Part shown: in pieces, positions 27,028 through 35,072 of the stretch
Numbering within the stretch: the stretch's first letter is position 1
Layout: each line of letters starts with the position of its first letter
Source: CAVSJJ01 sp963771015
GTDB lineage: Bacteria; Actinomycetota; Actinomycetes; Actinomycetales; Dermatophilaceae
Length of the DNA stretch: 64,000 bases
Assembly (NCBI GenBank): GCA_963771015.1
Contig: CAVYRN010000007.1
Span: 310,001-374,000, forward strand
Direction of reading: 5' to 3'
The notes under the pieces: model-generated
Databases searched by the model: none
What the model was told of the DNA's origin: nothing
What the model saw: only the letters and a program-made list of their open reading frames with translations
Program-made: the position numbers and the translations under genes

Positions 27028-27768
27028 TCAGGAACTCTCCTGGCCGCCCTCCTGAGCGTCGGGCTGGAATCGGTACCCCATCCCGGGCTCGGTGAGGAGG
27101 TAGTGCGGCCTCGCCGGGTCCGGCTCGAGCTTTCGCCGCAACTGCGCCATGTAGAGGCGTAGGTTCGCCGGCTGGTTGACGTAGGCGGCGCCCCAGACCT
27201 CCGCGAGAAGGTGGCGCTGGCTCAGCAGCTTGCCCGGCTGGCGAACCATGACCTCGAGGAGGTGCCACTCCGTGGGCGTCAGGTGGACGGTCTGCACAGT
27301 CGTTCCCCGCGGCTCGGAGTCGTGCCGGGCCCGGGTGACGATCCGGTCGGCGAGATCGACAGTGACTCCCCCGAAGGTCACCCTGGGCATGCCGGCCTGG
27401 TCGCCGGGCCCGATGCGACGGTTGACCGCGCGCATCCGGGCCAGGAGCTCCTCCATGCCGAACGGCTTCGTCACATAGTCGTCGGCGCCGGCATCGAGGG
27501 CGGCGACCTTGTCGGCACCACCGGTGCGCCCCGACAGCACGATGATCGGGACGTCGTTCCAGCCCCTCAGGCCGTGGATCACCTCGACCCCGTCGAGGTC
27601 GGGCAGGCCGAGGTCGAGGATGACGAGGTCGGGCGGGTGCCCGGCGGCGAGCCGCAGTGCGTCGGCCCCGGTGTCCGCGACGTCGACGTCGTAGCCACGT
27701 GCCTGCAGGTTGATCCGAAGGGCGCGGAGGATCTGCGGCTCGTCGTCGACGACGAGGACCCGGCTCAT
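27028..27768 (-). CDS. kdpE: KdpE-type response regulator
   Basis: A 246-residue OmpR/PhoB-family regulator. The receiver domain has VVDDEPQILRALRINL, the phospho-acceptor in LVILDLGLPDLDGV (Asp about 52) and the conserved lysine in DDYVTKPFGMEELLAR. The winged helix ends in VNQPANLRLYMAQLRRKLEPDP and EPGMGYRFQ. The paired ALRINLQARGY and YVNQPANLR stretches are typical of KdpE. Its ATG overlaps the kdpD stop (ATGA). No kdpFABC genes are in the window; its nearest target is the divergent potassium transporter behind kdpD. Confidence 0.92.
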   Translation of the reverse strand: MSRVLVVDDEPQILRALRINLQARGYDVDVADTGADALRLAAGHPPDLVILDLGLPDLDGVEVIHGLRGWNDVPIIVLSGRTGGADKVAALDAGADDYVTKPFGMEELLARMRAVNRRIGPGDQAGMPRVTFGGVTVDLADRIVTRARHDSEPRGTTVQTVHLTPTEWHLLEVMVRQPGKLLSQRHLLAEVWGAAYVNQPANLRLYMAQLRRKLEPDPARPHYLLTEPGMGYRFQPDAQEGGQESS

Positions 27769-30326
27769 GACCCCTCCTGTCGTTCGCGCCGGCCCGGCTC
27801 GGCGCGGTCGGCCGAGTCGTCGCTTCCCGACGCCTCGAGGCTGATGACCATGGTTAACCCGCCGCCCGGGGTCTCCTCGGGCCTCAGCGTGCCACCCATC
27901 GCCTCTACGAGCCCACGGGAGAGTGCCAGACCGAGCCCCAACCCGGCTCTGTTGTCGGTGTCGCCCAGCCGCTGGAAGGGCACGAACACCCGTTCCACGT
28001 CCTCAGGGGGGAGGCCGGGCCCCCGGTCCACGATCCGGACCTCGACCAGGTCCGCACCGGAGCTCGCGGTGACGATCGGCGGGTGTTCGGTCGGCGCGTA
28101 GCGCAGCGCATTCCCAACGACGTTGACCATGACGCGGGTGAGCAGTGCCGGGTCGGCCTGCGCCGCCGGTAGGTCGGACCCGATGCGGAGCTCGACGGCG
28201 CGCCCGGGCTCGCCCAGCTCGTCAAGTGCCGGTGGGATGACCTCGTCCAGCCACACCGGCTCGCGCTGGACGGTGAGAGCGCCAGCTCGGAGCCGAGACA
28301 GGTCGAGCAGGTCCGCGACCAGCCTTCCCAACCGGGCGAGCGACTGCTCGGCGGTGTCCAGCAGCTCGTCCCGATCCGCAGGAGTCCAGGTGACGTCCTG
28401 GCTTCGCAGGCTGCTCACCGCCGCGGTCGCCGACGCCAACGGGGTCCTGAGGTCGTGCCCGACCGCCGCGAGCAAGGCGTCCCTCAGATGTTCGGTGGCC
28501 TCCAGCCGCTCGGCGACGGCGGCGCTCCGAGCGAGGCTGTCCCGCTCGATGAGGCCCTGGGCCCGAGCAGCGAAGGCCTGGAGAACCCGGCGGTCACCCG
28601 CCGCCAGAGCCTGCCCGCGGAGAGCCAGGACGAGATCCTCACCCGCCGAGACCTGGACGTCGGCCACGGCCGGGCTCCCGGGTGGGTTCGCACCCCGGGC
28701 AGTGACCGTCCGCCAGCCCTCGCCCTCCGCTCCCGACCGCGCGAGGAGCGCCGCCGATGTCATCCCGAAGGCCGCGCACAGCTGGTCGAGCAGTGCCGGC
28801 AGTGCCTCGTCGCCGTGCAGGGCGCTGGTCGCGACAGCGGAAAGGGTCCGAGACTCCGCGGAGGCGCGAGCTGCCTGCGCGGCCGTCGCAGCCGCGCGTT
28901 GGACCACCGCACTGACGAGGATCGCCACGACGACGAACACCACGAGCGTGATGACGTTGGGGGGTTCGCCCACTCGGAAGGTTCGCACCGGCGGGATGAA
29001 GAAGAAGTTGAGCATCGTCGAACCGACGACCGCGCCGACAACCGCAGGCCACAGCCCGCCGACGAGTGAGGTGACGACGACACCGAGCAGGAGGATGAGG
29101 CTGTCCCCGGGCAGCCCCACCTGGGAGTCGGCCTTCAGCAGTACAGCCGTCAGAGTCGCGGGGAGGGCGACCGCCAGCCCGAAGCCGGACAGGAGCCGCT
29201 GCCGCGACAGGGCACGACGCGCCGCGGGCATCCGGGCACCCGGGGTCGGTCCGCGCCCCGTCGCGACGATGTGGACGTCGATCCCCTCATCCGCGAGGGC
29301 CGCCAGCTCCGCCCCCACGTCGGGACGCCGGTCGTGGGGTGCCCACGCCACCCAGCGGAGGCGCGGCCGACGTCGAGGAGCCCCCACGACGACCTGAGTG
29401 GCTCCCTCGACATGGGCTACATCGAGCAGAGTCCGCGCGACGGAGTCACCGACCACCTGCTGGAAGCGTGCTCCGACGGCCTCGGCGCGCTCCCGAAGGG
29501 CTCGCACGTCGGCAGCTGGCGTCTCGGCGGTCGGCTCGGCCAGCACGTGGACGGCGAGCAGCTCGGCGTTCGACGACCCACCGGCCAGCCGCGCCGCACG
29601 GTGCAGCAGCGCCGTCGTTGCCGGACCGCCAGAGAGGGCGACGAGGAGCCGCTCGTGAACCGAGCGCAGAGGATCGTCCTCCCCGAGGCTACGCGCCCAG
29701 GCGTCATGCTGTCGCGGTACGGTCGACCCCACCCATCTCAGGGCGAGCTCACGCAGGGCCGAGAGGGTGCGGGGACGGAACCCGGCCGAGACCGCGGCGT
29801 CGATGTCCTCCGGACCGTAGAGCCGCCCGTGCGCGAGGCGGCGGCGCAGGGCCTGCGGCGGGATGTCGACGAGCTGTACCTGGTCCGCGTCGCGGAGGAA
29901 CCGGTCGGGGACGGAGCGCCGCGGCCGATCACCGACCACTCTCTCGATGGGCTCCGCGAGCGACTCCACGGCCCGCACCTCGACGGTTGCGACCACCTCG
30001 ATTCCGGCGGCAAGCAGCCGCTCCACCTCGGCCCAGCGGGGGCTGGACCCCCGCTCGTGGGGGTGAGCCGGCTCGGCAAGGTTGTCGACGAGGACGACCG
30101 TCGGACGCCGCCGCAGGATCCCCTCGGTATCGAGGAAGGTCCCGTCGCCCACCGCCTCCAGGGACGCAGCCACGTCGACGAGGGGCGCGCGTCCGCGGAG
30201 GTCCACCACGCCAACGACGACGTCCACGCCCCGGGCCCGGCGACGGACTCCTTCCTCAAGGAGGGCATGGGTAGCGCCGGCGCCCGGCGCGACGCCGAGA
30301 TAGACGCGAAGGCGACCACGCGGCAT
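27765..30326 (-). CDS. kdpD: KdpD-type sensor histidine kinase with degenerate Walker A
   Basis: An 853-residue potassium-sensing kinase. In order: the KdpD N-terminal domain (about 1-210), a universal-stress-like domain (215-355), four transmembrane helices (about 380-480), a GAF-like region, HisKA with GHDLRTPLASATAAVSSL, and the ATPase domain with NVVGNALRYAP, DRGPGLPP and GLGLGLALSRGL. The kinase core is intact. The N-terminal P-loop is not: the usual PGVGKT reads PGAGATH at 14-20, with alanine for the lysine, and VDELAH reads VDNLAE further on. Thus the regulatory nucleotide site looks lost. It is co-transcribed with kdpE. Confidence 0.92.
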   Translation of the reverse strand: MPRGRLRVYLGVAPGAGATHALLEEGVRRRARGVDVVVGVVDLRGRAPLVDVAASLEAVGDGTFLDTEGILRRRPTVVLVDNLAEPAHPHERGSSPRWAEVERLLAAGIEVVATVEVRAVESLAEPIERVVGDRPRRSVPDRFLRDADQVQLVDIPPQALRRRLAHGRLYGPEDIDAAVSAGFRPRTLSALRELALRWVGSTVPRQHDAWARSLGEDDPLRSVHERLLVALSGGPATTALLHRAARLAGGSSNAELLAVHVLAEPTAETPAADVRALRERAEAVGARFQQVVGDSVARTLLDVAHVEGATQVVVGAPRRRPRLRWVAWAPHDRRPDVGAELAALADEGIDVHIVATGRGPTPGARMPAARRALSRQRLLSGFGLAVALPATLTAVLLKADSQVGLPGDSLILLLGVVVTSLVGGLWPAVVGAVVGSTMLNFFFIPPVRTFRVGEPPNVITLVVFVVVAILVSAVVQRAAATAAQAARASAESRTLSAVATSALHGDEALPALLDQLCAAFGMTSAALLARSGAEGEGWRTVTARGANPPGSPAVADVQVSAGEDLVLALRGQALAAGDRRVLQAFAARAQGLIERDSLARSAAVAERLEATEHLRDALLAAVGHDLRTPLASATAAVSSLRSQDVTWTPADRDELLDTAEQSLARLGRLVADLLDLSRLRAGALTVQREPVWLDEVIPPALDELGEPGRAVELRIGSDLPAAQADPALLTRVMVNVVGNALRYAPTEHPPIVTASSGADLVEVRIVDRGPGLPPEDVERVFVPFQRLGDTDNRAGLGLGLALSRGLVEAMGGTLRPEETPGGGLTMVISLEASGSDDSADRAEPGRRERQEGS

Positions 30327-30380
30327 ACCTCGACCTCCTCGCCCTCACCCTCCCACGGGTGGTGGGGGGCGTCGGAACGA

Positions 30381-30419
30381 TCCTTACGGGATCCTTGCGC
30401 GCCCGACCCGGTTCCTTGC
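30381..30419 (+). promoter_or_regulatory. Direct-repeat array, candidate KdpE binding site
   Basis: TCCTTRC occurs three times in one orientation, at 30381, 30392 and 30413. The 11- and 21-bp steps put all copies on one face of the helix, as expected for an OmpR-family regulator binding head-to-tail. It lies in the 131-bp gap between kdpD and the KimA-like gene. Binding by KdpE is inference. Confidence 0.55.
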
Positions 30420-30457
30420 ACGGCCCGTATGCCGGCCGGCCTAGCGTCGCAGACGTG

Positions 30458-32437
30458 ATGCAGAACGTCTCGATGGCCAAGCGCGTCCTCGTCGGTCGCC
30501 CGATGCAGAGCGAGCGGCTCGACGAGACGCTCCTCCAGAAGCGGATCGCGTTACCGGTCTTCGCCTCCGACCCGCTGTCCTCCGTCGCGTACGCGACAGA
30601 GGAGATCCTCAAGGTGCTCGCCCTCGGGGCGCTGGCCTACCTCTATCTCACACCGTGGATCGCCGGAGCCGTCGTCGTCCTCCTCGCCGTCGTGGTGCTG
30701 TCCTACCGACAGGTCATCCAGGCATACCCCGGCGGAGGCGGTTCGTACGAGGTCGTGACCCACAACCTCGGGAGGCGGGCCGGCATGGTCGTGGCGGCCG
30801 CCCTGCTCGTGGACTACATCATGACCGTCGCGGTATCGGTCGCGGCCGGTGTCGACAACATCATCTCCGCCCTGCCCGGGCTCAATACCCACCGTGTCGC
30901 CCTCGCCGTAGGCTTCGTCGTCCTCCTCACCCTCATGAACCTCCGCGGGGTCCGTGAGTCCGGGAGGACCTTCGCCGTGCCGACGTACCTGTTCGTCCTC
31001 GGGATCGCCTCCCTCATCGGGGTGGGCCTGCTCGAAGCCCTGCTGGGCCATGCCCCCCTTGCAGAGAGCGCGAGCTATACGGTCCGCGCCGAGCAGACCG
31101 GTCTCACCGGGCTCGCGCTGGTCTTCCTCGCCCTGCGCGCCTTCTCGTCGGGATGCACGGCCCTCACCGGCGTCGAGGCGATCAGCAACGGTGTCCCCGC
31201 GTTCCGCCCGCCGAAGGCACGCAACGCTGCCCGGACGCTGTCGGCCATGGGCGTGATCGCCATCACGTTGTTCAGCGGCATCACCACGCTGGCCGTCGTC
31301 GCCCAGGTCAAGGTCGCCGAGAACCCCTGCGACCTCGTGGGCTTCACCACATGCGCATCCACCCCCCAGCGCACCGTCATCGCCCAGCTCGCCGCCGCCG
31401 TCTTCGGAGGCACGGCCAGCCCCCTCTTCTACTACATCCAGGCCACGACCGCCCTCGTCCTCATCCTCGCTGCGAACACGGCCTACAACGGCTTCCCCAT
31501 GCTCGCCTCGATCCTCGCCCGGCACCGTCTCATGCCGACGCAGCTCGACACCCGCGGCGACCGGCTGGCCTACAGCAACGGGATCATCGCGCTCGCTGCC
31601 GTCGCCGGTAGCCTCCTGGTGGCCTACCAGGCCTCGGTGAGCCGGCTCATCCAGCTCTACATCCTGGGCGTGTTCACCTCCTTCACGCTGAGCCAGATCG
31701 GGATGGTCAAGCACTGGAACACCGAGCTTCGGAAGGTCATGGCGCCGGGCGTGCGCCGTCGTATGCACGCCTCACGGGTCATCAACGGTCTCGGAGCCAG
31801 CCTCACCGGTCTCGTCCTGGTCATCGTTCTCGTGACGAAGTTCACCCACGGCGCCTACCTCGTGGTGATCGCAGTCCCCATCCTTGTTGGCCTCATGGGC
31901 GCGGTGTCCCGTCACTACCAGCACGTCGCCGACGAGCTTCGCCCAACTCCCCGCTCACGACGGCTGCCCAGCCGCGTCCATGCCGTCGTCCTGGTGTCCC
32001 ACCTCCACGAGCCGGCCCTACGGGCCATCGCCTACGCCCGCGCGACCCGCCCGTCGACACTGACGGCGCTCACCGTCCAGGTCGATGCCGACGAGACCCG
32101 TCGGCTCAAGGATGCCTGGACACGCACCGACCTTGCCGTGTCACTGACCACGCTCCACTCGCCTTATCGCGATATCACCGGACCGATCATCGACTACATC
32201 GCCAGGATCAGGCGGGACAGCCCCGGCGATCTGGTCGCCGTCTTCGTCCCCGAGTACGTCGTCGGGCACTGGTGGGAGTCCCTGCTGCACAACCAGAGTG
32301 CGCTGCGCCTCAAGCTACGCCTGCGCCTGCTCGGCAACGTCATGGTGACGAGCGTCCCGTACCAGCTGGCCGGCGCCTCCGCGGCGATGGCCGCCGAGGA
32401 GGCGACCGAAGCCCAGGCCAGCGACCACACAGGGTGA
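30458..32437 (+). CDS. KimA-like APC-family potassium transporter
   Basis: A 659-residue membrane protein. It begins with the KimA/YdaO-type motif LPVFASDPLSSVAYATEEIL and continues through 12 predicted helices with YPGGGGSYEVVTHNLGRRAG, GVEAISNGVPAFRPPKARNA and ANTAYNGFPMLASILARHR. A cytosolic C-terminal domain of about 170 residues follows, with VVLVSHLHEPALRAIAYAR. Bacillus KimA imports potassium with protons. The divergent kdpDE pair and the repeat array upstream support potassium-responsive control here. Start ATG 30458 is preferred; the frame is open further upstream through the repeat array. Confidence 0.85.
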   Translation: MQNVSMAKRVLVGRPMQSERLDETLLQKRIALPVFASDPLSSVAYATEEILKVLALGALAYLYLTPWIAGAVVVLLAVVVLSYRQVIQAYPGGGGSYEVVTHNLGRRAGMVVAAALLVDYIMTVAVSVAAGVDNIISALPGLNTHRVALAVGFVVLLTLMNLRGVRESGRTFAVPTYLFVLGIASLIGVGLLEALLGHAPLAESASYTVRAEQTGLTGLALVFLALRAFSSGCTALTGVEAISNGVPAFRPPKARNAARTLSAMGVIAITLFSGITTLAVVAQVKVAENPCDLVGFTTCASTPQRTVIAQLAAAVFGGTASPLFYYIQATTALVLILAANTAYNGFPMLASILARHRLMPTQLDTRGDRLAYSNGIIALAAVAGSLLVAYQASVSRLIQLYILGVFTSFTLSQIGMVKHWNTELRKVMAPGVRRRMHASRVINGLGASLTGLVLVIVLVTKFTHGAYLVVIAVPILVGLMGAVSRHYQHVADELRPTPRSRRLPSRVHAVVLVSHLHEPALRAIAYARATRPSTLTALTVQVDADETRRLKDAWTRTDLAVSLTTLHSPYRDITGPIIDYIARIRRDSPGDLVAVFVPEYVVGHWWESLLHNQSALRLKLRLRLLGNVMVTSVPYQLAGASAAMAAEEATEAQASDHTG

Positions 32438-32480
32438 GGCGGCGCCCGTGCCCGACCGGGCCAGTGCCTCTCCGGACCGC

Positions 32481-33032
32481 CTAGCGGCTGCGCTCGCGCA
32501 GGCCGCGGACATAGGCCGCCTGGCCGAAGTGCTGGGTCACGTCGCCGACCACCGACACGATCCGCACCGCCCCGGTCACCGGCGGGTCCCACCGACGGTC
32601 GACGATCCTGTCGAAGTCCTCGACGCTCATCGACCGGATCACGCCGGCGGTGAGGTTGTGGACCGCCTCGTGGTAGCCGACGAGCAGGTCGGGGTCGGCG
32701 AGCGAGAACGCGCCGACCTGGCCGGCGGTCTGGCCGTAGCCGATGTCGGCCACGTCGTAGGGCAGGCCGAACCGGTGGGCCCAGCCCTGGCTCGTCCACA
32801 CCTGCTCCTCGGCGATGAGGGCAGCCAGGTGGTCGTCCTGGACGCGGGAGAGATGCCACAACAGCCAGGCGATCGAGTTGGCGGCCGGGTCGGGCCGCCA
32901 CAGCAGGTCCTCGACGCTCAGGCCGGCCACGAGGTCGGGGATCCCGGCCCGGACCCTGTCGAACGCGTCCATGAGGATGCTGCGGGTGAGCTCGAGGCCC
33001 GGGTCGGGGGTGAAGTCAGCGGTCGACGTCAT
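32481..33032 (-). CDS. DinB/DUF664-family protein
   Basis: A 183-residue four-helix protein of the DinB/mycothiol-transferase superfamily. Potential metal ligands are the histidines in SIAWLLWHLSRVQDDH (helix 2) and DVTQHFGQAAYVRGL (helix 4); the latter motif recurs in DUF664 members. It is convergent with the KimA-like gene (43-bp gap). Probable function is thiol-S-transfer using mycothiol, but the substrate is unknown. Confidence 0.82.
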   Translation of the reverse strand: MTSTADFTPDPGLELTRSILMDAFDRVRAGIPDLVAGLSVEDLLWRPDPAANSIAWLLWHLSRVQDDHLAALIAEEQVWTSQGWAHRFGLPYDVADIGYGQTAGQVGAFSLADPDLLVGYHEAVHNLTAGVIRSMSVEDFDRIVDRRWDPPVTGAVRIVSVVGDVTQHFGQAAYVRGLRERSR

Positions 33033-33099
33033 CCCCCCACGATGGCACGGGCGACCGACCGTCGGCCAGCCACCGGCGGCATACCCGAGGGGCCGGCAG

Positions 33100-34401
33100 T
33101 CAGGCGAAGGTGAAGTAGCGCAGCACGATGTACGGCACGCTGACCGCGATCGTGACGGCCGTGACGATCAGGCCGTACTTGGTGAACATCCAGAACGAGA
33201 TGGGATGGCCGTTGCGCTTGGCGATCCCGGTGATGACGACGTTGGCACTCGCGCCGACGGCCGTCGCGTTGCCGCCGAGGTCGGCGCCGAGGGCGAGGGC
33301 CCACCACAGCGACTCCTGTGGCGGGGTGAGGCTCCCCGCCCGGCCGACCAGGTCGAGGACGAGCGGCGACATCGTCGCGACGTACGGGATGTTGTCGACG
33401 AGGCCGGACAGCGCCGCCGACCCGACGAGGATCCCCTGGGCCGCCACGAGATGTCGGTCGCCGACGGCCGACGTGACGGACGTGGCGAGCTCGCCGATGA
33501 TGCCCTGGTCGACGAGCGAGCCGACCATGATGAACAGGCCCGCGAAGAAGACGAGCGTCTCCCACTCGACGTCGTCGAGGTAGACGGCGTGGTCCATCCG
33601 CGAGACGAGCACGGCCGCTCCGGCGCCGAGCAGCGCGATGAGCGAGGGCTCGATGTGGTGCAGCGAGTGGGTGACGAAGCCGGTGAGGACGAGGACGAGG
33701 ACGACGATGAGCCGGACGAGCAGCGGGCGGTCGGTGATCGCGTCGGCCCCACGCAGCGCCATGAGGGCGTCGGCCTTCTCGGGGTTGTAGCGCAGGTGGC
33801 GTCCCCAGAGGAACCAGGTGAGGACGATGAAGACCCCCATGAGGACGACGACGATCGGGGCGAGGTTGACGAGGAAGTCGTTGAAGGTCAGGCCCGCCCG
33901 GCTGGCGATGATGATGTTCGGGGGGTCGCCGATGAGCGTTGCGGTGCCGCCGATGTTGCTGGCCATGGCCTCGGCGAGGAGGAACGGGATCGGGTTGAGG
34001 TCGAGCCGGTCGGTGACGAGCAGGGTGACCGGCGCGATGAGCAGGACCGTCGTCACGTTGTCGAGCAGTGCCGAGGCGACCGCGGTGATGAGGCAGAGCA
34101 GCACCATCATCCGGAACGGCCGGGCACCCGAGCGTTGGGCGGCCCAGATCGCGAGGAACTCGAAGACGCCGGTCTGTCTGAGGACGCCGACGATGATCAT
34201 CATCCCGAGGAGCAGGAAGATGACGTTCCAGTCGATGCCCGTCTCCTGCGAGAAGAACGCGCTGTGCCCGCGTGCGGCGCCGATGATGACCATGGCCGCG
34301 GCTCCGCCGAGCGCCGCCGCCACGCGGTGGACGCGCTCGGTGGCGATGAGGATGTACGCAACGACGAAGACGCCAATGGCGAGGTATGCCGTGACGCTCA
34401 C
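33100..34401 (-). CDS. ArsB/NhaD-superfamily anion or Na+/H+ permease
   Basis: A 433-residue polytopic membrane protein of the ion-transporter superfamily (ArsB, NhaD, SLC13). Signature segments are LLLGMMIIVGVLRQTG, SALLDNVTTVLLIAPVTL and NIGGTATLIGDPPNIII in the first half, with the symmetric LSGLVDNIPYVATMSPL and GADLGGNATAVGASANVV in the second. About 11 helices are seen. It overlaps the CBS-domain gene (ATGA), so the CBS protein may be its nucleotide-sensing regulator. Arsenite, phosphate-like or Na+/H+ exchange are all possible. Confidence 0.85.
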   Translation of the reverse strand: MSVTAYLAIGVFVVAYILIATERVHRVAAALGGAAAMVIIGAARGHSAFFSQETGIDWNVIFLLLGMMIIVGVLRQTGVFEFLAIWAAQRSGARPFRMMVLLCLITAVASALLDNVTTVLLIAPVTLLVTDRLDLNPIPFLLAEAMASNIGGTATLIGDPPNIIIASRAGLTFNDFLVNLAPIVVVLMGVFIVLTWFLWGRHLRYNPEKADALMALRGADAITDRPLLVRLIVVLVLVLTGFVTHSLHHIEPSLIALLGAGAAVLVSRMDHAVYLDDVEWETLVFFAGLFIMVGSLVDQGIIGELATSVTSAVGDRHLVAAQGILVGSAALSGLVDNIPYVATMSPLVLDLVGRAGSLTPPQESLWWALALGADLGGNATAVGASANVVITGIAKRNGHPISFWMFTKYGLIVTAVTIAVSVPYIVLRYFTFA

Positions 34402-34949
34402 TGTCCGTCGTCCTCCGTCGCCGGTGCGGGTCGGGTCGGCGCCGGAAGGATGTCCCTCTCGAGCCGATGTCGCATCAGCTCACTGTTCTGACCGGCGCGG
34501 GTCGCGATCGCGGCGAGGGCCCGGGACAGCATGACGGCGCCGTGGTAGGTGCCGTCCTCGCCGCGGACGACGATGAGTGGCGTGTGCTCGGCGACCATGA
34601 CCGCCGCCACCTCGAGGACGGTGTCCTCCGGGAGGACCGACGGCAGCGCCTTGGCGACGATCCTCTGCGAGTCGAGGAGCTCACCGATCGTCGTGTGGTT
34701 GAGCTTGGCGCACAGCTCGTCGGCGTCCTTCTCCTCGAAGACGTGTGCGAGGTGGGGGTCCTCACGGACGTACTGCGGGAGGATCACCGCCAACAGCTGG
34801 CTGCCCGGCACGACGGCGATCGGGACACCGTCATCGTCGGCGACGACGAGCCCGGGCAGCCGGTACTCGGCGATGACCCGGGCGGCCTCCGATCCGAGGG
34901 TCTCCCGCGAGACGGTGGGGACATGCTCGGCGAGGTTCGCGGCGATCAT
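34398..34949 (-). CDS. CBS-domain protein, likely partner of the permease
   Basis: A 183-residue protein with two CBS motifs (about 8-60 and 110-160: VPTVSRETLGSEAARVIAEY, LPGLVVADDDGVPIAVV, VLPEDTVLEVAAVMVAE and TPLIVVRGEDGTYHGAVML). CBS pairs bind adenosyl nucleotides. It is placed directly upstream of and overlaps the permease gene, suggesting energy- or c-di-nucleotide-linked control of transport. I chose ATG 34949 because the CBS fold starts right after it; an upstream in-frame start has no support. Confidence 0.82.
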   Translation of the reverse strand: MIAANLAEHVPTVSRETLGSEAARVIAEYRLPGLVVADDDGVPIAVVPGSQLLAVILPQYVREDPHLAHVFEEKDADELCAKLNHTTIGELLDSQRIVAKALPSVLPEDTVLEVAAVMVAEHTPLIVVRGEDGTYHGAVMLSRALAAIATRAGQNSELMRHRLERDILPAPTRPAPATEDDGQ

Positions 34950-35008
34950 GCGCCCACTGTTCCACAGACGGTCACCGCCCCACACAGGACGAATGCGTGA
35001 CGCTGCAC

Positions 35009-35048
35009 AGCGGCGGTCGGTTCCCCTGCGTGGGTACCGACCGCCGCT
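35009..35048. terminator. Stem-loop between phoX-like and CBS genes
   Basis: A 13-bp perfect stem (35009-35021 with 35036-35048) around a 14-nt loop. It lies in the 123-bp gap downstream of the PhoX-like gene and upstream of the CBS gene, both on the minus strand. The first would be terminated here. No T-run follows. Confidence 0.55.
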
Positions 35049-35072
35049 GCCCCTTCCGGCGGATCCCGGGCG

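Noticed and set aside
34950..34985. Upstream in-frame start for the CBS protein
   Set aside because: The added residues (MWGGDRLWNSGR) are unlike CBS proteins and have no Shine-Dalgarno.
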